Assembly (NCBI RefSeq): GCF_910592395.1
Contig: NC_088315.1
Coordinates: 9,490,501 to 9,550,500 of the forward strand
Length of the DNA: 60,000 bases
From: Lineus longissimus
Lineage: Eukaryota; Nemertea; Pilidiophora; Heteronemertea; Lineidae
Reading direction: 5' to 3'
The position numbers and the translations under genes were made by a program. The notes under the pieces were generated by a model that was not told where the DNA came from, did no database searches, and saw only the letters and a program-made list of their open reading frames with translations. Positions 41,704 to 55,200 of the stretch are shown here, in pieces (positions within the stretch are counted from its first letter, which is position 1; each line of letters begins with the position of its first letter).

Positions 41704-42414
41704 CACAAGGAGAAATCTTTCCAAAACTGACGATATCTAGCGCTCACATATGGTTGCTAAGACGAAACCTCGTTACACCCACAATAAAGCCGTAAGAGGC
41801 CAGGGACTCGATCAAGATGAATGCAGCACAATACTCAATATGCATGCAAAATTGCGATCAGCTGTGTTTTCTGCACTCTGATTGGCTGGAATTTGTCAAC
41901 GGAATCGAATAACTTACATAATATATCACATCATGGTCTTGCCACATGATGAAGACATGCACTAGCCATTGAAGAGATCAAATTTACGAAATTTGGCCGC
42001 AAAGTGAGCAAAAAAAGATCAGGCTAATGTCTTACTATACTATGATGTATACATTTACGTATTAGCACCAGCAAATGATCACGTGTTATCCTGTGTATCT
42101 CAAATATGGCGATATTTCGAGTAGCACCACGTTGCCACAACGTGATTGTGATTTCCATTGCTAGCTCAGTAGCATGTTAACGGTAGAATCAATAAATCTA
42201 GAACTGCAGACTCAGATCCTTGGTAGCAGTTTTGTTGTATCAAATACCAGGCTATATTCCTCCCAGAGAGCCATTATGTGACAGGAATTGCCACCGGAGA
42301 TAAAGTTAAGCGGACAGGGCTCAAATCTGTGACAGGTGCAGCATAGTCGCAGACTCAAGTTCAGCGAGGCCACTAGAAAGAAGACAGGGACCATTTTGCT
42401 CAATTTCTATGCTA

Positions 42415-43078
42415 AAAATTGGGTTATCCAATGAGGTTAACTTGGGTTATCAAATGAGTGTAACTTGGGTTATAATATGGGTAACTTGGGTTATCCAATT
42501 AGGGTAACTTGGGTTATCCAATGAGGGTAACTTGGGTTATCCAATGAGGGCAACTTGGGTTATCCAATGAGGGCAACTTGGGTTATCCAATGAGGGTAAC
42601 TTGGGTTATCCAATTAGGGCAACTTGGGTTATCCAATGATGGTAACTTGGGTTATCCAATGAGGGTAACTAGGGTTATCCAATGCGGGTAATTTTTAGGT
42701 TATCCAATGAGGGTAACTTGGCCGGGTAATCCAATGAGGGTAACTTGGGTTATCCAATGAGGGCAACTTCGGTTATCCAATGAGGGTAACTTGGGCTATC
42801 CAATGAGGGCAACTTGGGTTATCCAATGAGGGTAACTTGGGTTATCCAATGCGGGTAATTTTTGGGTTATCCAATGAGGGTAACTTGGGTAATCCAATGA
42901 GGGAAAATTGTATTGTCTGCTGAGGGTAACTTGGGTCAACCAATGAGGGTAACTTGGGTTATCCAATGAGGGTAACTTGAGTAATCCAATGAGGGAAACT
43001 TGTATTGTCTGCCGAGGGTAACTTGGGTCAACCAATGAGGGTAACTTGGGCCATCCAATGAAGGCAACTTGGGTTATC
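42415..43078. repeat. 23-bp minisatellite
   Basis: About 28 copies of 'ttgggttatccaatgaggg' plus 'taac' or 'caac', period 23 (for example 42541 and 42564), with a few degenerate units such as 'ttgtattgtctgc'. Each unit contains a CCAAT pentamer. A minus-strand 97-codon frame in it is an artefact. Confidence 0.95.
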
Positions 43079-46000
43079 ATCTTCTGCATTATTGTCTTTT
43101 CACACTTCTTCCTCCTATATCAGTCGGGCGCTATTTGGGTTTATTGGCCAGTGACTCTGTTTTTGCCAGGGTATTCTCCAACAGTAATCATATCATGAAT
43201 CACCCTGGGTCAGTAGTAAATTACAGAAACCTAGTTAAGGAGCCCTAGTTTATAGTCAAGGGCAGTATGTCCTACTAACATAATATCAGTACACAATATC
43301 AGTTATTTTTCTCTATTAGTATTCCCGTCTTTTTCAAACTTCTGCGCTTGGTAATTAATCCATCCTGAGAAAAATCAGGGGTACGGCCCTGCACTCAAAT
43401 CCCTGAGACATCACCCAGTATCGGCTGAAGTCAAAATTTGAAAGCATAGATTTAGAGCATGCTCCAAAAGCAACATTTTACCTCAAATTATGGACATAAG
43501 GCTTTCCTTGGTCACCTTCAAGTTTTCCCAAAGGCAGCGGCCATCAGGATCCCCTCCCCCCAATGGGGCACCATTGTTTTTCATTTCAAATCCTTTTAAT
43601 CCTAATTTTCCTATATATCGATTTTTTGAATTCTTTGGTTTTCTGATTTGCCATGCCAATAACTTTATTAATAGCCTACTAGTTCAGTTTTAGCATCAGC
43701 CGATTCAAAAACAAAAATTCTCATTGATAACCGATATAAGTACATGTTGACCAGAGTTACATAACTTGCTTTTATCACGTAAACAAGTAGATGTAATCAT
43801 GGGCTAAACATGCACCATTGTTAGCCATGGTAGAAGCATGCAGCGTTAACCCTTAACCCCTGCTGCATGCATGTTTAACATCTGATCAGCTGGTGGTGTG
43901 GACTAATTCCTGGAACTTCATATGAGTGCAGACAAAGGGTTTTTGGCTTTGTCCCTGGGGCAAACCATTAAGGGCCAAACATGTGAAGGGGTTAGACCTA
44001 TTAAGGTTGCATTCTTATCAGTTTCTTTAATGGAACAAATATGGAAATAAACCTCTTTGGAAGAGGGAAGAAATACCAGGTACCAAGTGAAAGATTGTTT
44101 TTTGTTGTTCACAAGGTGCATGTGTGCTGGCCTGGACAAAATAAATATTGGAGCACTCAGGGTTATACAAAGGATGCATGTGTGTTGTTATACTTGCAAA
44201 AGCACTTCAATAAATTGCTGCCCTTTAGCAACAAGGCTCTCTTGCAGTAAACAAAGACCCTTGTCTCCATCATTTGCAACAGCTAAGGACTGAGAACAGA
44301 TACCTGAAAACAGAAACATTATTATGGGGAAGGGGAAAATGTGATTTGTGTGGAGGGGCCAGGGGACGTGGGAGAGGACCCCCACCACCACCCTACCACC
44401 CCACCCCACCCCCATAATGCAACAGGGCTGGAGAGATGTTTAATAGATGGGATGGATACATAAAAGAAAGAAGGATGAGGCTTATGATATATGTCAGCCA
44501 ATTCACATCCCCTGTTCACACCTCATAATGCAGATCCAGGTAACATAGCGAATTGGCAACACATGAGAAAATGTTCACAAACTGACATAAATATCGATAC
44601 CTACCTTGATCACAGTTTCTCCCTGGCTTTCTCAACGCAATACGGTAATGCGATATTTATGTTTGGGTCATCAGCTGATAGCGAGCTGAACGGGAAGTAT
44701 TAGGTCAGAGGTCATTGGGCCTGGCTCATTTTTTATAGGGTGCTATGGTGAAGCGCCTGCTTATATAGCTTGCGGTTTTATTCAAAGTGAGAGTCGTGGT
44801 ATTGATGTTTGATCAGATTCCCAGTGCCATTATCGAAAAAGGAACGTGTGTGATAGGTTTTTTTATCCGAAAAAGTATTTTTGTCTTGACTATGCTCGCG
44901 AATGTCTCTCATACTTACCTCCACAGCAAAGGAATCGCCCCTTTCATCGATTAAAGTGATCACGTGCACGCAGCCTGGTCGCCAGAAACGAGGCCAAACG
45001 CGGGACCATCAGCTAATTAAATTACTTGTATATAATATATAAATTTGCCTTTTGGGACATGAAACGATTTTTGTGTCGGTAGTAGGGAACGCTTGTGAAC
45101 TCTCGCCTAAAAAAAGCTGTTTCGATCAACTGGTTTCGGCTGATAAGGCAGTTCAGAGGGGACGTTATTTGGAGGAATTGAAAAATTCATCCTGATGGGA
45201 GAAAAACATTTGGCATTCCGGCGTGGTTGAATTGTTGCCGTTGTTGTCGTGGCTCGTCGCACTCACAGGTGTTCTGTCTCCCCGGTGTAGAAGCAGAAAA
45301 TGACCCCCAAGAAAACGTGTCCGGCGCAATTGTGATCTAGGGGATTTGGAAACCCTTTGTTCTTGGACATTTTTTCCTGGGACATTTCAAACTTATATGT
45401 TGTAGGAAAAGTTGATTACTGATAACGTGAATGGAAAGTTACTGAAACATTTTAATGATTAAAATCAGTTCATCAATATAGGCCTATATGCACCCTGGCC
45501 TTGCACCCTGGCACCAGTTTCAATATACCCTGCCTCTCGATATTTCAAATTTTGTATATGACGAAGGAGTAAAAAAAGCCTGATCTTGCTCAGTATGTAA
45601 ATATGGGGAGCCGAATTGAAAAGCGGACGACACAAAGACATATTGGACAAATTGTCCAATTATGTTTTTTCATTACCAGAGAGTCCGAATGGTATGTCAT
45701 GGTGTGATGATAATAACCCGGTCTGGGGGCATACATCCTGGCACCAGTGGTTTTCAATGTACTGCGCCTCTCATATATATTTTGTAAAACTGATCTCAGG
45801 ATGGGGGCACACTCTGGCGCAGTGATAGTTGTGCAATAATGCTTGGATATTTTGTCTGCTTAGAGAATGACCCATATGGGTTAGAGTAAGGTAAGGTTAG
45901 CCTCAGGTATCATCGATATCGAGCCAGAGACAACATGTACCTTCTAGCCCCCCCCCCCCCCCCCCCACCGCGTGTCAAGACCTTGTGTGTCAAGATGCTC

Positions 46001-46258
46001 TGTTCTCACCTGAAACACGCTTGCCCGGTTTCAAATAAATCCATATTTTCTACAAACCTTCATCCAAAACGAGGCTGTCATCAGAACATGGCGAACATGC
46101 TGACAGTTTCATTTATTTTCCTTTACAAAAACTTCTCTTACTCATCGCTGAGTTAAAATAAATGAGAAATACCAACGCCAGCGTCTAGATTTATTATCAA
46201 AGCACAGTGTGCATATTACTTTGCCGACATTAATCGCCAGGAAATTCCCGAAGAGGCC
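43079..46258. other. Intergenic between the minus-strand genes and MED25
   Basis: No established gene was found. At 44918-45000 the minus strand has a TATA-like run (about 45030), several short frames and a strong GTAAGT donor at 44917, which could mark a first exon, but nothing downstream could be joined. A poly-C run lies at about 45951-45966. The MED25 promoter must lie in the right-hand part; no clear core element was seen. Confidence 0.3.
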
Positions 46259-49200
46259 ATGGTTGTAGGTGATGGTGGAAACTCCACCATCCAGGATGTT
46301 GTCTTTGTTGTGGAAGGGACGGCGAATCTTGGAGCCTACATCGACGGCATCACGCAGTCGTACATAAAGCCTTCTCTCGAGTAATTATTTCAGAATGCAA
46401 TTTTTCATTCATGCCATTACGTTATGCAAAAGCAGGCGTTATGATAAAGTATGTCTTAGTAGAACAGTGTATTTCATCCGAGGTGGACGGATCAAGCAAG
46501 CCGCATGTCTATCTATTCTATTTCTAATGTCATGATGTTGTGCAATATTATTGTATCGCCACGGCCCACGTCGTGAGAAGATCATACATAGGCCATTTTC
46601 CAGATACGCCAGTACCACCTAGCCTAGGCTCGGAACAACCATCTTTACAATAGATCTTTACGGTCAATCGACTCAATGACGCCAGAGAATGCCTCTCGAG
46701 ACATTCGGCATTCTCTGGCGTCTTTTACCCTGAAGATATTTTGTAAAGATGACGTAAATGGCGATATAACGCAGAAGTGGCGATACAATATCGCGCAATG
46801 TTACTTACCGTATTTTCCGGCGTATGACCCGCGGCTTTTTGCCCTCAAACAGGCCCAAAAAGTGGGGGTGCGGGTAATACAAAGGTGCGGGTCTTGCGTG
46901 GATTCTGAGAGGGATAAGCCCCAACCCCAAAGAAAAAAAAGGGGACCAAACTGGTTACTTGATAAGGATTTATGTCCATCGTTTTCGCATTGTTTTCAAC
47001 CAATATTTCCGCCATGATCGCATAGTTTGTGATGTCTCCGCTAGGGAAAATAGTTACGGCCATGCTGGAATTGATCCACTTTGGTTAACAATTAAAAAAA
47101 ACATGGCGGTTCTAGGATGTCAACATCAATGAATGGCTTACTATTTTTGGAGAATGCGGGTCTTGGAGCAGTGCGGGTCATAATCAGGTGCGGGTCTTGC
47201 GTGGCTTTAGGTAATGGTCAAAGGGGGTGCGGGTCATAGGGCAGTGCGGGGGATAATCCGGAAAATACGGTATATTCTTATCTATCGATCAGTTGATTCA
47301 AAGAACTGCGCACGATTGAGCGAGTGATTATACTGTAACTCGTGATGCAGTGTTTGTTCTGCGTACCATGTTAAATTACTGAAAGGAAACATTTCAAAAG
47401 CTTTGGATGGAAACATGAAACATTCAATTCATTTTTGCTTGACTAACTCTGTCTGATTACTCTACAGGTACTTCAGTGGTGGTCCACCAGACGACGTTGA
47501 CTATGGCTTTGATGTAAGTTTATTAGAAAAAGAAACTAACTTGGGTTGACTTTCTTGGCTTGTGTTGAGGGGATGTCTGTTGTAGCCATGACCAGCACTC
47601 GAACCTTTGAAGTGACTGGCACCCGATGTTAATTTCAAACGTAGGTCTTCACCACTGACTGCTCCACCCTGACAAACCATTATTGGTAATAATACTGGAG
47701 ATACCAATTTAGAAACATTCATACATTCACTACCATGGTTTGTTGACCCAGGTGAGTACAGTGTCCCTGAGGTGTTTCATTTTACTCCTCAGTCAAGAGC
47801 TAACTTGGAATGTGTAGCCTTTTATGTCAGTTGACTAGGAATCTGTCTACTATAGATTCATGCACTTGATTGGGAACAACGTTTACATGACGTAGTGTTG
47901 GCTGTCGTCACGTCACCATGCATTTTACATTACTGTAACGTGACGTGACGCGACGTTTTCGTAAACGTTGGTCCCAATCAAGTGCATGGATCTATAGTGA
48001 GGTTTCCAATTGGCTTACTTGGCTTTTGGCATAGTTTGAAATCATTTTGCTCTCTTATTGCAGTATGGTTGCACCCTGTACAACCTGGTAGTTTTCTATG
48101 CTGCTGACTGTGCTCCTGCACCCCCTGTCAACTGTGTGGCACCCACAACCAGCACTCATGAATTTCTACAGTGGATGGATCAAATACCGTAAGTCTTGGA
48201 GTTAAGATTAACCTATATATGATGAGGAACAACAGCTGACCTTTGGGTGATTTAAGGGGTGCATGAGGCATGCATCCCCAAGTCATCAAGAAATGATGAC
48301 AAATATAGAGCATGTAAAGTAGCATGCGTGATTTCCTTTCCTTTCTTTCATTCAGAATTCTTGGTGCAACCTTGCGTGATGTTTGATCTTCACGACCCTC
48401 TCTGTTGAGGAGTCCCCCTGCTACATCGTGAGGGACTGTTCTGTCCCAATCTCTGAATCAATCCCTTATCGTCGTATGGCAACGATTAATCAGGGGGCCT
48501 CCCCAAAAAAGCAGATAACTACTTTTAGAAAGCAGATAACTACTCATTTTAGACCAGAGCACTATGTGGGTGTTATGGAAAGTGCATGACAGTATATCAA
48601 GTAACAATCCTGTTGAGAATATTTTGTGGGGATTTTATTCTAGGTTTGTTGGAGGCGGAGGTGAGGCATGTAGTCACATTGCTGAAGGTCTGAGTACAGC
48701 GCTGCAGGTGTTTGATGACCTCAACGCCTTGAGAGAAAATTGGTGAGTATTCTCTCCAAACAGCGTTATCTTAGAGTACCGCCAAGTTAGCACTATTGGG
48801 TGTAGCTGCTACTGTGCCCTGGCTAAGTTGGCATCCTCTTCTTTTTCTTAAATCTTAGCGTTTGATTTACTATCTATGGCTATGCTACAGAACCAGGCCT
48901 ATGTCTCTTATATACCTGGCTGTCGTCTCTCGTTCCTCCCTTGATTCCCAGAGCGTGGTCTCAAATGATGCACCATATGGCCATGTGGCCAATCTCTCAG
49001 TATCCCAGCCCGTGGGCAATTCTGGAGTACATGCTTGGGTGTCTGATCAGATGTGTCGCACTGGCACCTTGGGACGCAGCCATGTTCATCCTCTTGAGGT
49101 AGGCATTAAGTCTGCAATGGCCGGTCCTCAGACGAAAGATGGTGGTCGCCTCTTTTCTGTCCATGTCTAGAAGAGTGTTGCACCTGAGGTCCCCTCTCCT

Positions 49201-52200
49201 CTTTTGCCAGGTGTTCTTGTGGGCCTGTTTCAGGAGCTAAGTTGGCAGAAGCCCAAGGGTTACCTAAAGTTTTAGTGAAAGCCACTATAGTTTAGCAGTC
49301 ACTGTACTAACTTGGCTTAGTACAACCAGGCCCAGGTATCTTTAAGTTAGTGTTTTAACAACCCTCCAACAGTCATCTAAGTTAGACATGTTAGATTTTC
49401 TTTTTCGTATCGAATGTAGCCTTGTTCTAAGAGCACGTTTCACGTTCCTTATCTTTCATTCCAGCGTTAATACGCAGAAGCATTGTGTGCTTGTGTGTAA
49501 CTCGCCGCCTTACCAGATCCCAAGCCAGGGACACTCCAAGTATTCAGGCTTTGTGGCTGAGCAGTTAGCGGCCATGTTAGGAGAGGTAAGATCTAATTGA
49601 CGCTGTCATGATCGAGAGTAAAGCTGCAGAGCGGACTCAGTGCAAATGGCCAAGGGAAAGGGCATTCATTTATCTTTATCATTTTGCCCCCTCTCTTGGA
49701 TCACTTTTAGTTACGGGGGCCAGAAATGAAGCACTTTTAGATCAAGTTGAATATCCTCTTCCTAATTATCAATTATCGTGTCTTTCTTTCTGTTTTAGAG
49801 AGGTGTGAATTTTTCTGTTATGGCGCCAAGAAAATTGCCAGTTCTTCAAAGGCTTTATGATAAGGTAGGTGAAGGGGGTGAAGGCTGACAATTACCAATT
49901 TCTGATACCATCAAGTAAATATCTTTGTATCATTAACAAGTATAGTACAGATTAGATTCCTCCATACTTAGGAAAATTAATAGATCCATACTATTTATGA
50001 TTCATGTATCGTTCAGTCCTTATATTTCAGGCGAGTACAGATGTGTCGGTAGTGTCAAATAAAGACTACACTAAAGATCCCCGCCACCTGGTGCTACTAA
50101 AGGGGTATCATCTGCAGGAGCGAGCGCCCAGTCCGTCATCCGAGAAGGAGAAAGCCAGTGCTGCCGCAACTGCTGCTAACGCAACGATCAAGCAAGTTGG
50201 GAGCCCCGCTCCTGGACAGGGTAAGGCTCGTAGAAAACTTGGGGTCATGATTGCAATTACAGCAGAACCTCTCTATTAAGGACACCCGGGACTGAGAAGT
50301 ACTGTTCTTTTAGAGAGGTGTCCTGATCGGAGTGGTCAAGTTGAATGGCAACAACCATATGGACCAAAACTAGTCCTTATTGGTGAGGGTGTCCCCATTA
50401 GAGAGGTGTCCCCTAAGAGAAGCTCCTCTGTATTTTGGAGTATCTTCATATCGGTGGACAGTACATGTATTGTGCTGAGGTGTTACGGCATCAGCTTGTC
50501 ATCAAGAAACCTTGTGTTCGACTTGGAGCTCATTCACTTCCAGCTGATTCCTAACTGATGTTATTCAAATGTGACCCATGCTGGCAAACTGAGTCGCAGT
50601 GGGCATTTTGAAGAATTCGTGTTGTATATTTTATCAGAATCTAGACTTTCTTCCTTTAACATATAAGTTTCAGAATTCAGGTGGCAGTGATGGAACAGAA
50701 AGTTTAGTAAAGATTTAAGCTATTGGATTCTGCTTTGTGTCAATTCCAAAGCCATTGACTCAAAAAGTAATAGGGCCTATGTACACAATGCAACTCTATT
50801 CGCCTGCACAGGTCACAAATGAGAACATTGTAGTTGCTCTTGAAATCCCTGAAAGTTAAAGTCTTAAGTTGCCTTCCATTGCACAGGCTAACTAAAGCAC
50901 ATATAACAGTCTTGCCGTGCTCTTCAAAAAGTTATCATTGCCTTGCTTTGTTTCATTTTATTGTTATTCAGGCCACATGTTTTTTATTTCTTGGTTTACG
51001 GGAAGAGCTTTTAAAAATGTATGGTCGGGTGGACGAAATAAAATAAAAAATAAAAATAACCCAAATAGCTATGTATGATCGGAAGAAATAAAATTACCCA
51101 AATACTGCTGGAATCAAAGTTCACTTTTTTTCAGAACAAGGCGCAATGTCTTAGTCGGGGCTATTTCCCTCATCTAGATGGCTGATAAGTTGTGAAAGTG
51201 CACAAACATTGGTTATCACACCGCTCTATACAGTGGATTTTATTTTATTTCTCATTATTTTATCTAATTATGATGGGTCGGGCGGAAAATAAAATTAAAA
51301 ATTGATGATTTTCAGATTTTATTTTTTTCCAAAATCCCAAAAAGGAAGTCGGTCGGTCCCGTAAACCAAGAAATAAAAAACACGTGGCCTCATGACTGTT
51401 TGCAATAACCAAGTTTAACATCTTCTCTTTAAGTGATCAGCCCACCAAACTCCTTTTACGTTATTATGAGAAATTGTTGGGCCAATCAATTTCCTACTTG
51501 ATGCTTAACCTCCCAGATTACATTTTTCTGCTTTTTATCCAATTTCGAAACTCTCTGACATGTCTGATACAAAACAAATGAAATTTTATGATTTGTTCTG
51601 AACTCACAAAGTAAAATCACGGAATTGGTGAATGGGGCTACAAAATGGCTCAGTAGAACTTTTTTGGACCTTTTGAAGCCATTCCAAATCATATTCCGGA
51701 AATCTAATTCGTGAACTCGTGCGCCAAAGACTCAGCCACGACCAGTGTGCCAAAGATTGTGCCTTAAAGCGCTGTTGGGAGGGTAAGAGTTAAAAAGCTG
51801 TTCATCTAGTGCGCACATGGAAATGAAATTCCCCAATGAGGGGAGTGTTTTTGACAAAACTGATCCAGTTGATTCAGGTCTCCTCAACTGCTTCCCCTGC
51901 GCTATAATTTAGATAATTGCCAATGGATTACACAGTTTGTAGTTTATATTTGAAGACAGTTTGGCTCCTAGGTGGAGAATTTGGTTAAGACACATTCTGT
52001 TGGAATTTCAAAACCACTTCACTACCGCAGGCCGATATTTTAATCTGACGTGCAATTACCCACTCTACGACAGCCGAGAGTTCTGTTTGACGTCGTCATG
52101 ACACAAAGTTCTGTGATGCATGACGCAACAGCGTTACTTCATTGCTGCAGTTTGCGCTGGGGATAGAAGGCTGAAGCAAACCAAATAACATTGAGAAACA

Positions 52201-55200
52201 TTTCGTTATGATTTTGGTTAAACAATTTTTTGGCTGCAACCAAAACCCATCACTGGCAAGCATGTGCTTACTATATGTCAAAGCTGTAAACGGGGAAATT
52301 TTCAAAGCAACCAATTATTCTTGTGATGAAGATATCATCTTGATTTCTCGAGAGAAATTGTTTTTGTGAACGGTTAGATACAATTCCTTGATTCCTGATC
52401 GCTAAGCTCATGAAAATCTCCCGGTTTACTACAATAACGTATCTTAACTTCATTTTTAACCACACGGACTCGTGCATCACCTGGGATAATTTCGCTCATG
52501 ATTAATCCGCAGGAATGACAAACAGTCCCAAACCTGGCACACAGACCACCATCCCCAAGAAGGTCAACTCCCCAGCTGGGGCGGGTGACGGGCAATTCAA
52601 AGTGCCTACATCAACTGTCACTTCACAACCAGGTGAGAACCTGCCCCATCGCATGATTGTGCAAGTTAGTTCACTTCATCTGCCATCCACTTTTTATGTG
52701 CACACACATTCGACCAGAATATGTGACCCGTCACAGCAAAACTAGGCGCATGTCGCTCTGAGCTTGGCAGGTTGAGACGGACTGTTTGATCAATTCTCTA
52801 TTGTCTGCCTTTTGTGAAATATGAGCACATCAATTTCTTCCATTATCTCCTGGTGTCACTTTGGCTCATCTTCTGTGCGACATGCGATTGGTTTTGCTGT
52901 GACGGGTCACATATAACCAAGTATAGATCAGCGACTGCAATCCATACTTGATATAACTAATAATATTGTTGCAACCTTTCTGCTGTATAATTATATAAAG
53001 CTACAAAAAAAGTTCTAAGGTGTCCCAATACCAGCAGATAAAATCATGTCCGTCAAATTTGAGATGTTGAGGATATGAACTACATTTGATTTGTTGGTCT
53101 ATTTTCTCATTTCAAATAACATTAAGTTCAGAAAAAAATCACAAACTTGAAAAATGTGTATTGTGCTACAGGTAATTTATGCTCCCGTGTTTCCACTCAA
53201 AGAAGTTAAGAGAGACGATATTACTCTGTCAGAGTTCAGCACCTAGGGCTAGGCGTCACCCTCCTGAAATACGTATCTCCGTCAAGTGCTGCACTTTAAC
53301 AGCAGAAGACAGTCTGTTGTGTGTGTGCATACTGAATGGTTGGCAGGCTCATTTCCTTCTGATGATCATGTTGTGTTCAATTTATAGTCACCACCAGCAA
53401 TTACAAACTTAATGGCTCTACCATCATTCATGCAACACCCTGTGCCCAAATGCTCGATAATGCATTGTAATGCATTGGCAAAGTGCATTGTAGACGAATT
53501 GCTGATAGCCATGTTTTTTTGGGTGGGGTTTTGCATGGCTGGCGAAAGAACCAATAAGTACAGGAATCATGGCTTGTGTCAGTGTGTTTGCCCAACTTGC
53601 AGATCATTTATTGACACAGAACATGATCATCAGAAGGTTTTATTTTGTGAAGCGTAATAATTTCATGTTGTCAGAAATAGTCGACAGGTCTCATATAAAA
53701 GTCTATTTGAAGTTTGTGTGAAAAAAGTTCTCTGAAGCTGGGTTTATAACATACTCGTTTTCACGCATATAACGTGTAACTTTTCACGTGTTATTGGTGA
53801 CTTGAAGAACAAACAAGTAATTTCCCCCAATAGCGGGCTACGAACAATTCACTTTGTCATTTTTTCAGCCTCATATACATGAGCATTGTGTCATGTTTTC
53901 AAGCTTGAGTCACCTTTGATAACTTAGTTTTGATATGCTAGTGTGGAGTGACAAGTGCAACCTGGCCTGATGGACCATAACGACTTCACTGCAGGCCACT
54001 AACTAGACCTATTCTGCTTTTCCCTTTATTCCTCTAGCTAAAATAACACTGTTTATAATTATTTGGCAACTATAACCATGCAGTGGTTTTGTTGATGCCA
54101 ATCTTTTGACAATGTTTGAACGTAAAATTATAGTGGGTCATATTTGAGGAGAATAACCTCTGCGAAATCGTGTTTTTGCTGCTGAATTTTTGATATGGTC
54201 CTTAACCTGGAGTTTGTCATTTCTTCCTGGTCAGTGGGAGCCTGAGGTACTAGGTTTCAATGCATATGACCATTGATGCCTGTCATAAATGTTGTGTCTC
54301 TTTGTCTCGTGCTAATTTAGATGTAGGTCATACCTGGCCACCTCCATTTGGTGCTATGTTTCGGTGTGCCACCGCGCGCTGCCACGGTGTGATGCTGTCA
54401 CTATTTGGTTTTCGTTATGCAGCAGCCAGTCGACAATTCTGCTGATCATTGAAAGCTGGACTTTCTGTTAGCACCAAGCAGCAAAACCGCAAGTTGTGTA
54501 GCCGATAAGTGCATGTTTTGTACCATCGTTGCTCCCTGTCGGAAGCCAAATTGCAACTGCAGCCCCCCCCCCCCTGTGGCAGACGTCGTGTCAGTTTATT
54601 GTGTTCCTAGTGTTGTATCTCATCTAATGATTTGGCTCCAGACATTTTCAAATTTCGATTGTTTGCATGTTTAATCGCTTATAAAATAGCTAATGCTAAC
54701 CACTTTTGACCCCTCTCATGATAACTCAAGCACAAGACAGCAATTTGTTTCAAATATATCTTGTAATACATCTCCTCAGGTATAAACCTCAGAAGAGGCT
54801 TGGCCAAGGTCAAATAACGGCGTGTCAATCTTTAACACTTGAGGACATTTGTGCTAATCACATCGGTTATATCACTATGTGTGAAGTGACTGCAACCCTG
54901 TGATGCGGTAACTTGCCATCTTAGTCACTCAGACAAAGTGGATACTGACACGAACGATTGACCTAATCTGTGTTTTGTAGGCCCAGCAGCTCAGGGTCAG
55001 AATGCTCCAATGAGGCCAATCCTGACGAATACTGTGTCCAGCCAACAGGGTGTGATTCCGGGCAATCAACAGAGAATGCCCGTACCTAGTCAGATCCAGA
55101 ATCAGCCGCAACCAATTCCGCCGATGCAGAACCCCAATCCGATGGTGGCCAGTGGACCACGTGGCCCTCCACCTGCGGCGCAGGAAGCTGCCAAGGCAAT

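Noticed and set aside
43846-43995. Possible further TTAA element ('ttaacccctgc' ... 'ggggttag')
   Set aside because: The inverted ends match over only a few bases and the right flank is not TTAA.
48862-49170. 102-codon frame in MED25 intron 4
   Set aside because: It lies between two well-supported exons, has no matching splice phase and shows no MED25 similarity.
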